NCBI RefSeq assembly: GCF_006439015.1
Contig: NZ_RCZG01000004.1
Coordinates: forward strand, 1-64,000
DNA from: Mycolicibacterium hodleri
GTDB lineage: Bacteria > Actinomycetota > Actinomycetes > Mycobacteriales > Mycobacteriaceae
Length of the DNA stretch: 64,000 nucleotides
Reading direction: 5' to 3'
A model generated the notes under the pieces. That model saw only the letters and a list, made by a program, of their open reading frames with translations, was not told where the DNA came from and ran no database searches. This document shows, one piece after another, positions 37,158-54,690 of this stretch; position 1 is the first letter of the stretch; each line of letters opens with the position of its first letter. The translations under genes and the position numbers were made by a program.

Positions 37158-38501
37158 TCAACCCCGACTCGTCGCTGTAACCGCGTTCCCGGCCTGCCAT
37201 TGGTCCCAGGGAATGTTCCAATCGCCCAGGCCGTCGGTGCCCGGCAACGTTGGCCCCACCGTGTTCACGACCTGGACGATGTCACCCCGCTTGGTGTTGT
37301 CGTAGAACCACTGAGCATTGCTGGTGCTCACGTTGAGGCAACCGTGGCTGACGTTGCTTCGGCCCTGGCTGCCCACCGACCAGGGTGCGGCGTGAACGTA
37401 GATGCCGCTGTAGGACATCTGGGTGGCGTACTCGACTTCGAGTCGGTAGCCCTCCGGTGAATTCACTGGCACACCGTAGGTCGAGGAATCCATGACCAGG
37501 TCGCGGTAGCGGTCACCGATGAGGTAGGTGCCGTTGTCGGTCGGCGCGCTGTTCTTGCCCATCGAGATGGGCATCGTCTTGACCACCTCGCCATTGACCC
37601 GGACGGTCAACGTCTTGGTGGTGTCGTCGGCAGTGGCGATGACCTCGTCACCGACGGTGAAGCGCGTAGTGACGTCGTCCTGGCCGAAGAGGCCGTCCCC
37701 GAGATCGACGCCGTAGGCGTTCACCTCGACGACGACGGCGGTGCCTGGCTTCCAGTAATCCCTCGGTCGCCAACGGACTTCGCGGTCGCTCAGCCAGTAG
37801 AACGCGCCGTCGACTGCAGGTTGGCTGGTGATGGTGATGGCCTTCTCGGCTGCCGTGCGGTCGAGAATGTTCTCGTCGAACCGGATCGCCACCGGCTGGC
37901 CGACGCCGACCACCTCGCCGTCGTTGGGCAGCACGTAGGGCATCGTGAGGTTCTCCGGCGAGCTGGTACGAAACGTCGTCGTGTCGTGGGCGACGCCGCC
38001 CAACCCGAGTGCTTCGGCTCGCAGTGTGTACCGCTTGTTGTAACCCAGCTGTTCCGCCGTCGCCCACGTCAGCCCGTTGGGGCTCAGGTGGCCGGCGATT
38101 GCCCTGCCGTTGTCGTTGGTCAGACTCACCGCGCCCAACACCCCGGCGCTGGCACTGACGGTGATTGGAGAGTCCACCTCGACGCCGACGGCGCCGTCAG
38201 TTGTCGACACCTCGAGCTTTGGCACCAAGAGGTTCGAGAACGGGTCACCCTTCTCGGCGATGAACTGCGCCGCCGTCGGTGGCGGCGCATTGGCGGTGCA
38301 CGCAGTAAGCGCGAAGGCAACGACAACGAGCGCGACAACTGCCCTGGGCCAGCAGCGAAATCGTTGACGGATCAGCGAGGGACCGACGGGTCGAAAGTGG
38401 GGGAGCTCGTTGGTCACCTCGTGGCGCGGCGTCGGCGAAGCCTGAAATGTGGGGGGCGTATCGACGGCCGGGGCACCGACCTTGCTGTCGATTGCTGGCA
38501 T
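37158..38501 (-). CDS. L,D-transpeptidase lipoprotein (LdtB-like, YkuD domain)
   Basis: A 447-residue exported enzyme that forms 3-3 (mDAP-mDAP) peptidoglycan cross-links, the target of carbapenems. After a 50-residue lead there is a membrane segment with lipobox LTAC (Cys68). Two Ig-like domains follow ([39 protein letters not shown]), then the YkuD catalytic domain with [12 protein letters not shown] and nucleophile Cys388 in [10 protein letters not shown], and a C-terminal tail [13 protein letters not shown]. The domain order matches mycobacterial LdtB (Rv2518c) relatives. The unusually long N-terminus means the true start may be downstream of 38501. Confidence 0.93.
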   Translation of the reverse strand: MPAIDSKVGAPAVDTPPTFQASPTPRHEVTNELPHFRPVGPSLIRQRFRCWPRAVVALVVVAFALTACTANAPPPTAAQFIAEKGDPFSNLLVPKLEVSTTDGAVGVEVDSPITVSASAGVLGAVSLTNDNGRAIAGHLSPNGLTWATAEQLGYNKRYTLRAEALGLGGVAHDTTTFRTSSPENLTMPYVLPNDGEVVGVGQPVAIRFDENILDRTAAEKAITITSQPAVDGAFYWLSDREVRWRPRDYWKPGTAVVVEVNAYGVDLGDGLFGQDDVTTRFTVGDEVIATADDTTKTLTVRVNGEVVKTMPISMGKNSAPTDNGTYLIGDRYRDLVMDSSTYGVPVNSPEGYRLEVEYATQMSYSGIYVHAAPWSVGSQGRSNVSHGCLNVSTSNAQWFYDNTKRGDIVQVVNTVGPTLPGTDGLGDWNIPWDQWQAGNAVTATSRG

Positions 38502-38951
38502 TCTTGGAACCTCCGCGCTGCCTTGTCTGTGTGGTGTTCGGGCACGTGCCCATTGCGTAGGCGTTGCCCACGTTCATCCTACGGCCTTGGTACGTAGATC
38601 GTGTTTTGACGATTTGCGATGTCGGCGATGACGTGCAAGATCCAGGAACTACCTACGCGTCCCAGCTCAGTACCCAACTGCGTCCGCACGGTCCGGATCA
38701 TCCGCACGGCAACGGCCTCCAGCGCAGAGCTATAGGCGTCGTCGGCTCGACCCGGTGACTGTTCATACCGGACGACTCAATCGTTTCCAAGGTCAGACGA
38801 GCCTCCGGCCTTTTTAGGGCTTCAAGGTCCTTTGGAGTCCGCGGCGGGGACCATTGGCACTACATCTGATCGGCGTTTCGCGGGCAGGCTGGCGGGCGCA
38901 GTCGCTTGTAAATGGTTCGGGTTGGACTGCTCCGGAGAAGGGCGAAAGACG
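38502..38951. other. 450-bp gap upstream of the L,D-transpeptidase and SHOCT genes
   Basis: Holds the divergent promoters of the transpeptidase (leftward) and the small SHOCT protein (rightward). A conserved domain, RNA gene or repeat is not apparent. Confidence 0.4.
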
Positions 38952-39209
38952 ATGATGTGGTTCGGCAGTGGCGGATGGGGCTGGGGCGGCTGGCTCCTGA
39001 TGAGCGTGGCGATGGTCTTGTTCTGGGCGGTGTTGATCACCGCCATAGTCGTCGGCATCCGGTATCTGACGAATTCACCGAGTACTGCCTCGCACGCACC
39101 CAGTTCCGGTCCGTCGCGCGCGGAGGATCTGCTCTCCGAACGGTTTGCTCGCGGCGAGATAGACGCCGACGAATTTCGGCAGCGTCACGCCCTACTTCGT
39201 GAGCATTGA
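38952..39209 (+). CDS. Small SHOCT-domain membrane protein
   Basis: An 85-residue protein with a Gly/Trp-rich N-terminus (MWFGSGGWGWGGWL), one transmembrane helix (LLMSVAMVLFWAVLITAIVVG), and a C-terminal SHOCT motif AEDLLSERFARGEIDADEFRQRHALLRE. SHOCT proteins are common near metal-transport genes in mycobacteria; their role is unclear. The start is one of two adjacent ATGs at 38952 and 38955. Confidence 0.82.
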   Translation: MMWFGSGGWGWGGWLLMSVAMVLFWAVLITAIVVGIRYLTNSPSTASHAPSSGPSRAEDLLSERFARGEIDADEFRQRHALLREH

Positions 39210-39590
39210 TGATGACGTTGCGCCTCAACGACTTTTCTCTCATCATCCTCTCTTGGCCGCTTAAAGGTGGGAAAGGATGACACGCGTTGTCGACAAGGGT
39301 GCATCGCCCTCTCGTAGTGAGCCTTGGTGAGCCGACGCCACCCGCCCTCTCGCCCGCGGTCGAGGGCGTCCCGCCCGAAGTGATTTCTACCGAAGATCCG
39401 GAGGACCGTCGCTAAACGGTCCACGACGGGACAGCGGCGGTGGTGGACCCGCCACGCGATCTAAGACGCAACCTCGGCAATACCACACCTCCGCAGCCGA
39501 CTACCTACTAGGTTGATACGTAGGTCGGCCGCTGGGGCGGCGACCATGTGCCGGGCAGCTCGGGGACCGCGGCAGCGGAAGGCGGATCGG
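39210..39590. other. Gap between the SHOCT gene and the membrane pseudogene
   Basis: About 380 bp with no recognisable coding sequence or structured element. It contains scattered short AT-rich tracts only. Confidence 0.4.
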
Positions 39591-39935
39591 TGACATCGCT
39601 GGCAGCGTGGCTTCTCACAGGATGCGGTGTCGCACTTGTGCTTATCGGTGGGTTCTTCCTCCTGCTGCGGTCCACCTCTGATGGCCGAGGATGCGCGCTA
39701 CATGGGTGTCACCATCGAGAACATCGACTTCAACATACCTCGATTGGGCACGTGGCTGCGCCGCGTGTTCTATGTACTTGGTGGCTACATCGCCAGCACC
39801 GGCGTGCGGGCCGGCAACGTTGCTGCCGTTGCCATGATCGCAGTGGCGGGAATTACTTCGGTCGGCTGAATGTTCCTGGTCAAACTCATGATTCATTCGG
39901 ACTTCAGATGGGCGCTGGTCGTCGGCGTGGACGGG
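39591..39935 (+). pseudogene. Decayed small membrane protein gene
   Basis: Reading across frames reconstructs a familiar actinobacterial membrane protein: VTSLAAWLLTGCGVALVLIGGFFLLLR in one frame (from 39591), then after a shift near 39670 LMAEDARYMGVTIENIDFN continuing to LRRVFYVLGGYIASTGV, then a TGA at 39867-39869 where relatives appear to have Trp, and in the same frame [18 protein letters not shown]. One frameshift plus one nonsense codon make it a likely pseudogene. I cannot name the family. Confidence 0.6.
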
Positions 39936-39978
39936 AGTCTGTCGAATCGGGGACATGGTGGATGGGGGGTCGGGCCCG

Positions 39979-42396
39979 GTGAACCAGATGAACAAAGACA
40001 TCGGAGTTGCAGGTGCTCGCTCGGTGGTGCTGGAACTCGACGGTGTGCAGTGGGCAACTCAGAAGAACGTGGTGGAGGCAGCTCTTGGTCGACGGCCGGG
40101 AGTCGTTGGTGCGGAGGCGAATCCGGTGGCGCAGACCGTGACGGTGCGCTATGACCCGGCGGCCACCACGGTTGAGGACCTTGCCGGTTGGGTCAGAGAT
40201 TGTCGCTATCACTGCCGTGGTGAATCCATCCCGGATCACCTGTGTGCCCTGCCGGTACCGGCCAGCGACGCGAAGCGGGCCCCCGGCACCGCCGATGAAG
40301 CTGCTGACCACGCACGCCACCCAGCCCACGACGCCAGCGCCGTGGCTGGTGCGGGTCGGACGGGCACGCCAGCCGATGTGATGGGCCACGGCGGACACGG
40401 TGAGATGTCGATGGCCGCGATGATCCGCGACATGCGCAACCGATTCCTGGTCGCGGTGGTATTCGGGGTGGTGATCACACTGTGGTCCCGGATCGGGCGC
40501 GACGTGTTCGGGTTCTCCGTGGCCGCGCCGTTCGGGCTGCGCGACGACGTGTTCCAGCTGATTCTGAGCGTTCCGGTGATCTTCTACTCGGCGCAGGTGT
40601 TCTTCGCCGGTGCCGTGCGCGCGCTGCGCGCCCGCACGTTGGACATGATGGTGCTCGTCGCGGTAGCGGTGGGTGCCGGCTGGGTCTACTCCGTCGGGGT
40701 CACCCTGACCGGCGGCGGCGACGTCTTCTACGAAGCGGCGACCATCCTGACCGCGTTCGTGCTGCTCGGTCACTACTTCGAGATGCGGGCACGGGGCGGC
40801 GCCAACGACGCGGTCCGCGCGCTGCTCAAGCTGGCCCCGCCCATGGCGACCGTGCTCCGCGACGGTGAGTCGGTGGAAATCCCCACCGATCAGGTCGTGG
40901 TGGGTGACCTGCTTTTGGTTCGTCCCGGTTCCAAGATCGCCGTCGACGGGGTGGTGGAGGACGGAGAAAGCGACGTCGATGAGTCCACGGTGACCGGAGA
41001 AAGCCTGCCGGTTCACAAGGGCCCCGGCGACGAGGTGGTGGGGGCCACCATCAACACGACTGGGACCTTGCGGGTCCGGGCCACCAAGGTCGGCGCGGAC
41101 ACCGCGCTGGCCCAGATCGTCAAGCTGGTGCAGGAGGCGCAGAACTCCAAGGCGCCCGGTCAGCGCCTGGCGGACCGGGCCGCGTTCTGGCTGGTCTTGG
41201 TGGCGCTACTCGGCGGGGTCGGCACCTTCGTGGTGTGGCTGCTGGTGGGCCGCTCGGTCAGCGAGGCACTGTTGTTCGCGATCACGGTGGTGGTGGTGAC
41301 CTGTCCCGACGCTCTAGGGCTGGCCACCCCGACCGCGATCATGGTTGGTACCGGCCTGGGCGCGGCCCGCGGGGTGCTGTTCAAGAACGCAACCGCGATC
41401 GAGACGTCCAAGAAGATCGACGTAGTGGTGATGGACAAGACCGGCACCCTTACCCTAGGCGCACCCGAGGTGACCGACCTGATCGTGGACGGAATGCCCG
41501 ACAATGACGCGTTGGCGCTGATCGCCGCGGTGGAACGAAGCTCCGAACATCCGCTGGCCGCCGCGGTCGTAAAGCACGCCGATGCCGCAGGAGCACACCG
41601 CCTCGATGCGCATGACTTCGCCAACGTGGCCGGACAGGGTGCGGTCGCGGTCGTGGACGGTCACCGGGTCGTGGTCGGCAACACCCGACTGATGACTGCC
41701 GAGAACATCGATCTCGGCGTGCTGGGTGTGCGTCAACAGGAGCTCGCTGCCGGCGGGCGCACGGCGGTGCTCGCCGCGGTCGACGGGCGGGCGGTGGCGG
41801 TGATCGGTATCGCCGATGCGGTGCGACCCACGTCCGCGGCCGCCGTTGCGGAGCTGCGGTCGATGGGGGTCGAGGTGGTCATGCTCACCGGGGACAACGC
41901 GGCCACCGCGCGGCGGATCGCGGCACAGATCGGGGTCACCGAGGTGATCGCCGACGTGTTACCCGGCGACAAGGCCGCCAAGGTCATCGAACTGATGGAC
42001 GCCGGGCATCGCGTGGCCATGGTCGGTGACGGCGTCAACGATGCTCCGGCATTGGCTCAGGCCGACCTCGGGATCGCGATCGGCGCCGGTACCGATGTCG
42101 CGGTGGAAACCGCCGACGTGGTGCTGATGCGCTCGGATCCGCTTGATGTGGCGGTGGCACTGCGGATCGGGCGGGGCACGGTCCGCAAGATGAAGCAGAA
42201 CCTCGTCTGGGCGATTGGCTACAACTCCGTGGCGCTACCAATTGCCGCGGGGGTCTTCGAGCCGGCGTTCGGTCTAGTGTTGCGCCCGGAGATCGCCGCG
42301 ATCACGATGGCAGGTTCAAGCATCCTTGTTGCCGTGAATGCGTTGACCCTCAAACGTCTTCGACTGCCCGCACCGGGCGCGGCCGGAGCGCAGTGA
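39979..42396 (+). CDS. Heavy-metal P1B-type ATPase with CPD motif (CopB-like)
   Basis: A metal pump of about 805 residues. The N-terminal HMA-like domain has lost its CxxC ([15 protein letters not shown]) but is followed by [10 protein letters not shown] His/Met-rich stretch comes next ([24 protein letters not shown]), as in CopB-type pumps. The core motifs are intact: [36 protein letters not shown] and [10 protein letters not shown]. The sixth-helix metal site (41302-41310) reads Cys-Pro-Asp ([14 protein letters not shown]) instead of CPC or CPH, so metal preference probably differs from the Cu+ pump at 22.7 kb. GTG 39979 is favoured by an upstream GGGGGG; ATG 39955 and 39988 are alternatives. 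Confidence 0.9.
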   Translation: MNQMNKDIGVAGARSVVLELDGVQWATQKNVVEAALGRRPGVVGAEANPVAQTVTVRYDPAATTVEDLAGWVRDCRYHCRGESIPDHLCALPVPASDAKRAPGTADEAADHARHPAHDASAVAGAGRTGTPADVMGHGGHGEMSMAAMIRDMRNRFLVAVVFGVVITLWSRIGRDVFGFSVAAPFGLRDDVFQLILSVPVIFYSAQVFFAGAVRALRARTLDMMVLVAVAVGAGWVYSVGVTLTGGGDVFYEAATILTAFVLLGHYFEMRARGGANDAVRALLKLAPPMATVLRDGESVEIPTDQVVVGDLLLVRPGSKIAVDGVVEDGESDVDESTVTGESLPVHKGPGDEVVGATINTTGTLRVRATKVGADTALAQIVKLVQEAQNSKAPGQRLADRAAFWLVLVALLGGVGTFVVWLLVGRSVSEALLFAITVVVVTCPDALGLATPTAIMVGTGLGAARGVLFKNATAIETSKKIDVVVMDKTGTLTLGAPEVTDLIVDGMPDNDALALIAAVERSSEHPLAAAVVKHADAAGAHRLDAHDFANVAGQGAVAVVDGHRVVVGNTRLMTAENIDLGVLGVRQQELAAGGRTAVLAAVDGRAVAVIGIADAVRPTSAAAVAELRSMGVEVVMLTGDNAATARRIAAQIGVTEVIADVLPGDKAAKVIELMDAGHRVAMVGDGVNDAPALAQADLGIAIGAGTDVAVETADVVLMRSDPLDVAVALRIGRGTVRKMKQNLVWAIGYNSVALPIAAGVFEPAFGLVLRPEIAAITMAGSSILVAVNALTLKRLRLPAPGAAGAQ

Positions 42397-42507
42397 GCGG
42401 TCGGTCGACCCGCAGAGCCGTGCACCCCCGCCAACATTGCGACGGTTGACAGGTGACGGAGGGATCTCGGTCAGGTTGAGATACGGTGTCGCACAGTTGA
42501 TGTACGC

Positions 42508-43236
42508 GTGAGTGCTGTCATCATCGGACGAGTGGCACCCAGAGCAGCGACGAGGACGGACAGCAGGCTGGCTGTGAAGCTTGCAGCACTAGCTTCGTTC
42601 GGCGCGGCAATCGTCCACTTCGCGGTAGTCCCGACGCACTGGCAAGAGTGGATACCGTCAGGCCTGTTCTTCGTCTCGATCGCGCTATTCCAACTGATTT
42701 GGGCGCGACTGGTCCTTGCTCAGACCACGACGTCAGTGCTCGCCGCCGGGATCATGCTCAATGTCGGAGCCATTGCGCTCTGGGCACTGTCACGAACGTC
42801 AGGGGCGCCGTTCGGCCCCCACGCCGGAGAACCTGAACTCGTCCGAGCCGCCGACCTCTGTGCTGTGCTGCTTCAAATCTATGTCGTGATGGCAGCCGGC
42901 TGGGTGGTGTACCGAGGCCACCACGGCGAGCCAATACCGGCGTTCGGGAACGCCATCGTCCTCCTCGGCGCAACCGCTGTGGTCGCCCTGGCGTCGACGG
43001 TCGGTGTAGCCTCGGGTCTACAGCACGGCCATCCCGAGCAGGCTGGCGCCGCAACCGATCACCACGGCCCTAACGTCGAACCCACAGATGGCCATCACGA
43101 TCATCCAGAACCGGCCACGTCCCCGCCGACTGTCGAATCGATCGGCACGCCCGCCGCGCCGGCACCGGCCGAACCTGCGGTCCCGCCAGAGAGACCGTTG
43201 AACGATGACCACGGTGATCATCCCCATGACGAGTGA
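42508..43236 (+). CDS. His-rich membrane protein of unknown function
   Basis: A 242-residue protein with about five transmembrane helices (for example AALASFGAAIVHFAVVP, GLFFVSIALFQLIWARLVLA, VLAAGIMLNVGAIALWAL, FGNAIVLLGATAVVALAST). Its C-terminal tail is hydrophilic and rich in His and Pro (LQHGHPEQ, DHHGPN, DGHHDHPEP, DDHGDHPHDE). The tail suggests divalent metal binding outside or at the membrane. The start is GTG, 111 bp after the CPD-type ATPase gene, and the two probably act together. I do not recognise a named family. Confidence 0.72.
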   Translation: MSAVIIGRVAPRAATRTDSRLAVKLAALASFGAAIVHFAVVPTHWQEWIPSGLFFVSIALFQLIWARLVLAQTTTSVLAAGIMLNVGAIALWALSRTSGAPFGPHAGEPELVRAADLCAVLLQIYVVMAAGWVVYRGHHGEPIPAFGNAIVLLGATAVVALASTVGVASGLQHGHPEQAGAATDHHGPNVEPTDGHHDHPEPATSPPTVESIGTPAAPAPAEPAVPPERPLNDDHGDHPHDE

Positions 43237-43436
43237 CAGCTGTTTCTGATCGACCGCGTAATCCAGTGCGGCCACCGCCAGTGACGCCTTGATCCGAGAA
43301 GAATCGAGTAGTCGACGATCTTGTCGTAGTACATGTCCCCGAAGTCATCGGTGCTCACTTCTGACTCCGTGAAGGGGTGCGGCGGCAGGCCGCCGACCGA
43401 AGTTGTGAGCACCAAAAGCGCGGGTGGCATCCATGA

Positions 43437-44222
43437 TTAGTCACCGCCAAGTTTCCTGTACACCGCACCGACAATCGGCGTGACGATCGACCGCGGGGCG
43501 TAACCGCTGGCCACCGACAACGCCTTCGAAGTCACACCGGGAACCACGCGCATCTTGTTGCGCGCCAAGCCATTCAACGCGACCTTCGCCGTGTACTCGG
43601 GCGAGATGAAGAGGAAGCGGGGGATCAGCTTTTCGACAGGCAGATCGATGCGCACCGGTCCGGGAGCCAGCACGGTCACGTTGATGCCCAGACTCTTGAC
43701 CTCGCCGCGCAGCGACTCGCCGAACGTGTTGACGAACGCCTTCGACGCTGCGTAGGTGGCGTTGTTCGGGATTGGCGAGTTACCTGCCACGGAGCCCGAA
43801 ATCAGGATTCCGCCCGCGCGCCGCTGCACCATCCCGTCGAGAACGGCCAACACGAGGTCGTGGACGCCAAGCACGTTCAGCTGCACCTGATCCCGCTGGC
43901 CCTGGGCGACGAGGTTGGCGACCGGACCGAACGTTGACGTGCCGGCGTTGGCGCACAGGATCGACACGTTGCGCTTGGCGAGCGCATCGCACAACTGGTC
44001 GCGAGATTCGGGGTCCGCCAGGTCCGCGGCCCTCACCTCGACGGTGACTCCGTAGCGGTCGCTCAACGCTGCGGCCAGTCCCGCCAGCACCTGCTCACGC
44101 CTGGCGGTAATGATCAAATTGTGGCCCCGCGCGGCCAGCTCGGTGGCCAAGGCCGCGCCGATGTTCTGCGAGGCGCCGGTGACGACGGCCCGCGCGTCGG
44201 ACCTAGGAGCGGGCACGGGCAT
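43437..44222 (-). CDS. SDR-family oxidoreductase
   Basis: A 261-residue SDR: VVTGASQNIGAALATELAARG, the NADP-type ITARRE after the second strand, CANAGTSTFG, catalytic Ser in LISGSVAGNSPIP, and Tyr-x3-Lys in ATYAASKAFVNTF. The tail IPRFLFISPEYTAKVALNGL suggests membrane association, as in mycobacterial SDRs acting on lipids. ATG 44222 (MPVPAPRSD) is the start; 44315 would add 31 residues of unlikely lead. It faces away from the P450 gene and may tailor the polyketide, but this is only positional. Confidence 0.87.
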   Translation of the reverse strand: MPVPAPRSDARAVVTGASQNIGAALATELAARGHNLIITARREQVLAGLAAALSDRYGVTVEVRAADLADPESRDQLCDALAKRNVSILCANAGTSTFGPVANLVAQGQRDQVQLNVLGVHDLVLAVLDGMVQRRAGGILISGSVAGNSPIPNNATYAASKAFVNTFGESLRGEVKSLGINVTVLAPGPVRIDLPVEKLIPRFLFISPEYTAKVALNGLARNKMRVVPGVTSKALSVASGYAPRSIVTPIVGAVYRKLGGD

Positions 44223-44412
44223 GGCGCCAATCGTAGGGAACGACGGCTTTCCCCATGAACGCCCGGGACGTTTCAGCTCGTCTCCGACGACTTGCCCGAT
44301 TCGCGTGGCTGCCATCTGGTCCGGGGGTTAGCGTTGGAGGGGACGGCAGGACCCGCTTGCCCGGCCAGCGGCACGGAGCCCAGGCCGCGGCTTTTGAACA
44401 TGGAGGCAGGCG

Positions 44413-45789
44413 ATGACCGCCAGCACCGGTAGCGAACCGGGATCCCCCAAAGCGCAAGAGCATTCGCTGCGCACCCTGGATTCCCTGCCGAGAGTCGGAA
44501 TCCGGGACTTCGCCCGCGACCGCGGCCGCTTCGCCCGTCCCGGGCGACCGCGTTCCCCGCTCTGGGGAATGGGCGACACCGTGCTGATCGACTTTCCGGT
44601 CGGCCCGACGGTGGTACTCACCTCGGATCCCGAAGACGCCAAGGCGGTCTTCGCCAACCGTGACGGCGCGCTCTCGTTCGGCGAGATGCTTCGCCGGTTC
44701 ACTCCGCACGAGCCGCTGTTCGGCAGCGATGCGTACATCTTCCGTGAGGGGGATGAGCACCTGAAGGAGCGTCGCAAGGTCGCGCCGCCGCTGCACGGCA
44801 AGGCGCTCAAGTCCTATGAGCGCGCGATGGTCGACATCGTGCTGCGACGACTGCCGGAGTGGCCACTCGGCAAGCCGGTCAGCTTCAGCCAGTTCGGTGG
44901 CCAGCTCGCGCTCGACGTGATGATGACTGTGATCTTCGGGGTTTCCGAGCCGGATCGGATGCGGCGCCTGGAACGCGCGATGACGGCCTACAACGCGGTC
45001 TCCGAGAGCGCGTCCTTCCTGGGGGTTGGCGTGCTGACGACGCTGCTGAGCGGCCGCTGGGCGGCGATCCCACGCTTGGCCCGCACCGCGGCCGCCGTCG
45101 ATGCGATCGTGCTCGAGGAGATCGCCGAGCGTCGCCGCACCGGGTCGCGCACGGACGACTGCCTGACCATGTATCTGGATATCGACGCTGCCGACGAACA
45201 GCCGCGCGGCGACGAGTTTCTCGCGCGCTCGATGCGCGGGCTGATGCTGGCCGGTTACGCCGCCACCACGGTCACCCTCGGCTGGTTGGCCGACCTGCTC
45301 GTCGACCACCCGGAATCGCTCGCTGAGCTCGAGGCGAGCCTGGACCGCGGCGAGGACGACTACCTCGACGCGGTCATTGCCGAGACGTTGCGGCTACGGC
45401 CCGCATTGCCGTTCACCGGTCGCCGGGCGCTGCAGGATTTCGATCTCAATGGACTACTCGTCCCGCAAGGCGCGTACATCCTGATCGGGATCATGGCGCT
45501 GCACGAGCGCGCCGAACTCTACCCAGACCCGCTGGCCTTTCGGCCCGACCGCTTTGTCGGCGCGCGACCCAAGGCCCACAGCTGGGTGCCCTTCGGCGGC
45601 GGTGCGCATTACTGCCTGGGTGCCGAGTTCGCGCTGTTCGAGGCGCGGGTGCTGTTGCGGACTCTGTTCGAGCACCGCCGACTCGGCGCCGTCGCCGGTC
45701 ACGTCGGTGGACGGTCGAGCCGCACTCACCCATTGCCGATACCGGCTGGCGGCGCGCCCGTCGTGTTGATGGCGCGCCCGTCGTGTTGA
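44413..45789 (+). CDS. Cytochrome P450
   Basis: A 458-residue P450 with I-helix AGYAATTVTL, ExxR in AETLRLRPALP, and haem-thiolate Cys401 in WVPFGGGAHYCLGAEFA. It resembles the mycobacterial CYP138/CYP135 group by eye. It lies 195 bp upstream of the FAAL-PKS gene on the same strand, so it is a likely tailoring enzyme of that pathway. Its last codons lie in a 20-bp tandem duplication (45751-45790) that replaces an ending ARH by ARPSC. Confidence 0.93.
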   Translation: MTASTGSEPGSPKAQEHSLRTLDSLPRVGIRDFARDRGRFARPGRPRSPLWGMGDTVLIDFPVGPTVVLTSDPEDAKAVFANRDGALSFGEMLRRFTPHEPLFGSDAYIFREGDEHLKERRKVAPPLHGKALKSYERAMVDIVLRRLPEWPLGKPVSFSQFGGQLALDVMMTVIFGVSEPDRMRRLERAMTAYNAVSESASFLGVGVLTTLLSGRWAAIPRLARTAAAVDAIVLEEIAERRRTGSRTDDCLTMYLDIDAADEQPRGDEFLARSMRGLMLAGYAATTVTLGWLADLLVDHPESLAELEASLDRGEDDYLDAVIAETLRLRPALPFTGRRALQDFDLNGLLVPQGAYILIGIMALHERAELYPDPLAFRPDRFVGARPKAHSWVPFGGGAHYCLGAEFALFEARVLLRTLFEHRRLGAVAGHVGGRSSRTHPLPIPAGGAPVVLMARPSC

Positions 45790-45798
45790 TGGCGCGCC
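45751..45798 (+). repeat. 20-bp tandem duplication at the P450 3' end
   Basis: The unit GGCGCGCCCGTCGTGTTGAT occurs at 45751-45770 and again at 45771-45790, followed by the first 8 bases of a third copy. Because 20 is not a multiple of three, the second copy shifts the frame and introduces the TGA at 45787-45789. With one copy, the gene would instead end at a TGA just after CGCCAT. Confidence 0.9.
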
Positions 45799-45933
45799 AT
45801 TGAGCCGCCAGAGCAAGTTCGTCGTGATCACTACTCGCGTCACACTTTGCTCACGCGTTACCGATGAGGTGGGGATAAAGTAACCAGATTCCAGACGGTC
45901 TAGAACGCAGCGAAGACGGGATTCCTTGCACTT

Positions 45934-45957
45934 GAGCATCTGTTTGACGAGATGCTC
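45934..45957. promoter_or_regulatory. Inverted repeat upstream of the PKS gene
   Basis: Arms GAGCATCT (45934-45941) and AGATGCTC (45950-45957) flank GTTTGACG, ending 27 bp before the PKS start. AGGGGGG, the likely ribosome-binding site, follows. It could be an operator or an mRNA hairpin. The gap also contains GATAAAGT near 45875, a plausible -10 region. Confidence 0.5.
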
Positions 45958-45984
45958 GGACAGTTAGGGGGGTTTTGACGGCAC

Positions 45985-54682
<8,698 letters not shown>

Positions 54683-54690
<8 letters not shown>

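Noticed and set aside
43237..43436. Small minus-strand gene reading FGDMYYDKIVDYSILLGSR
   Set aside because: The reading changes frame near 43290, has no recognised domain and is only about 200 bp; too weak to annotate.
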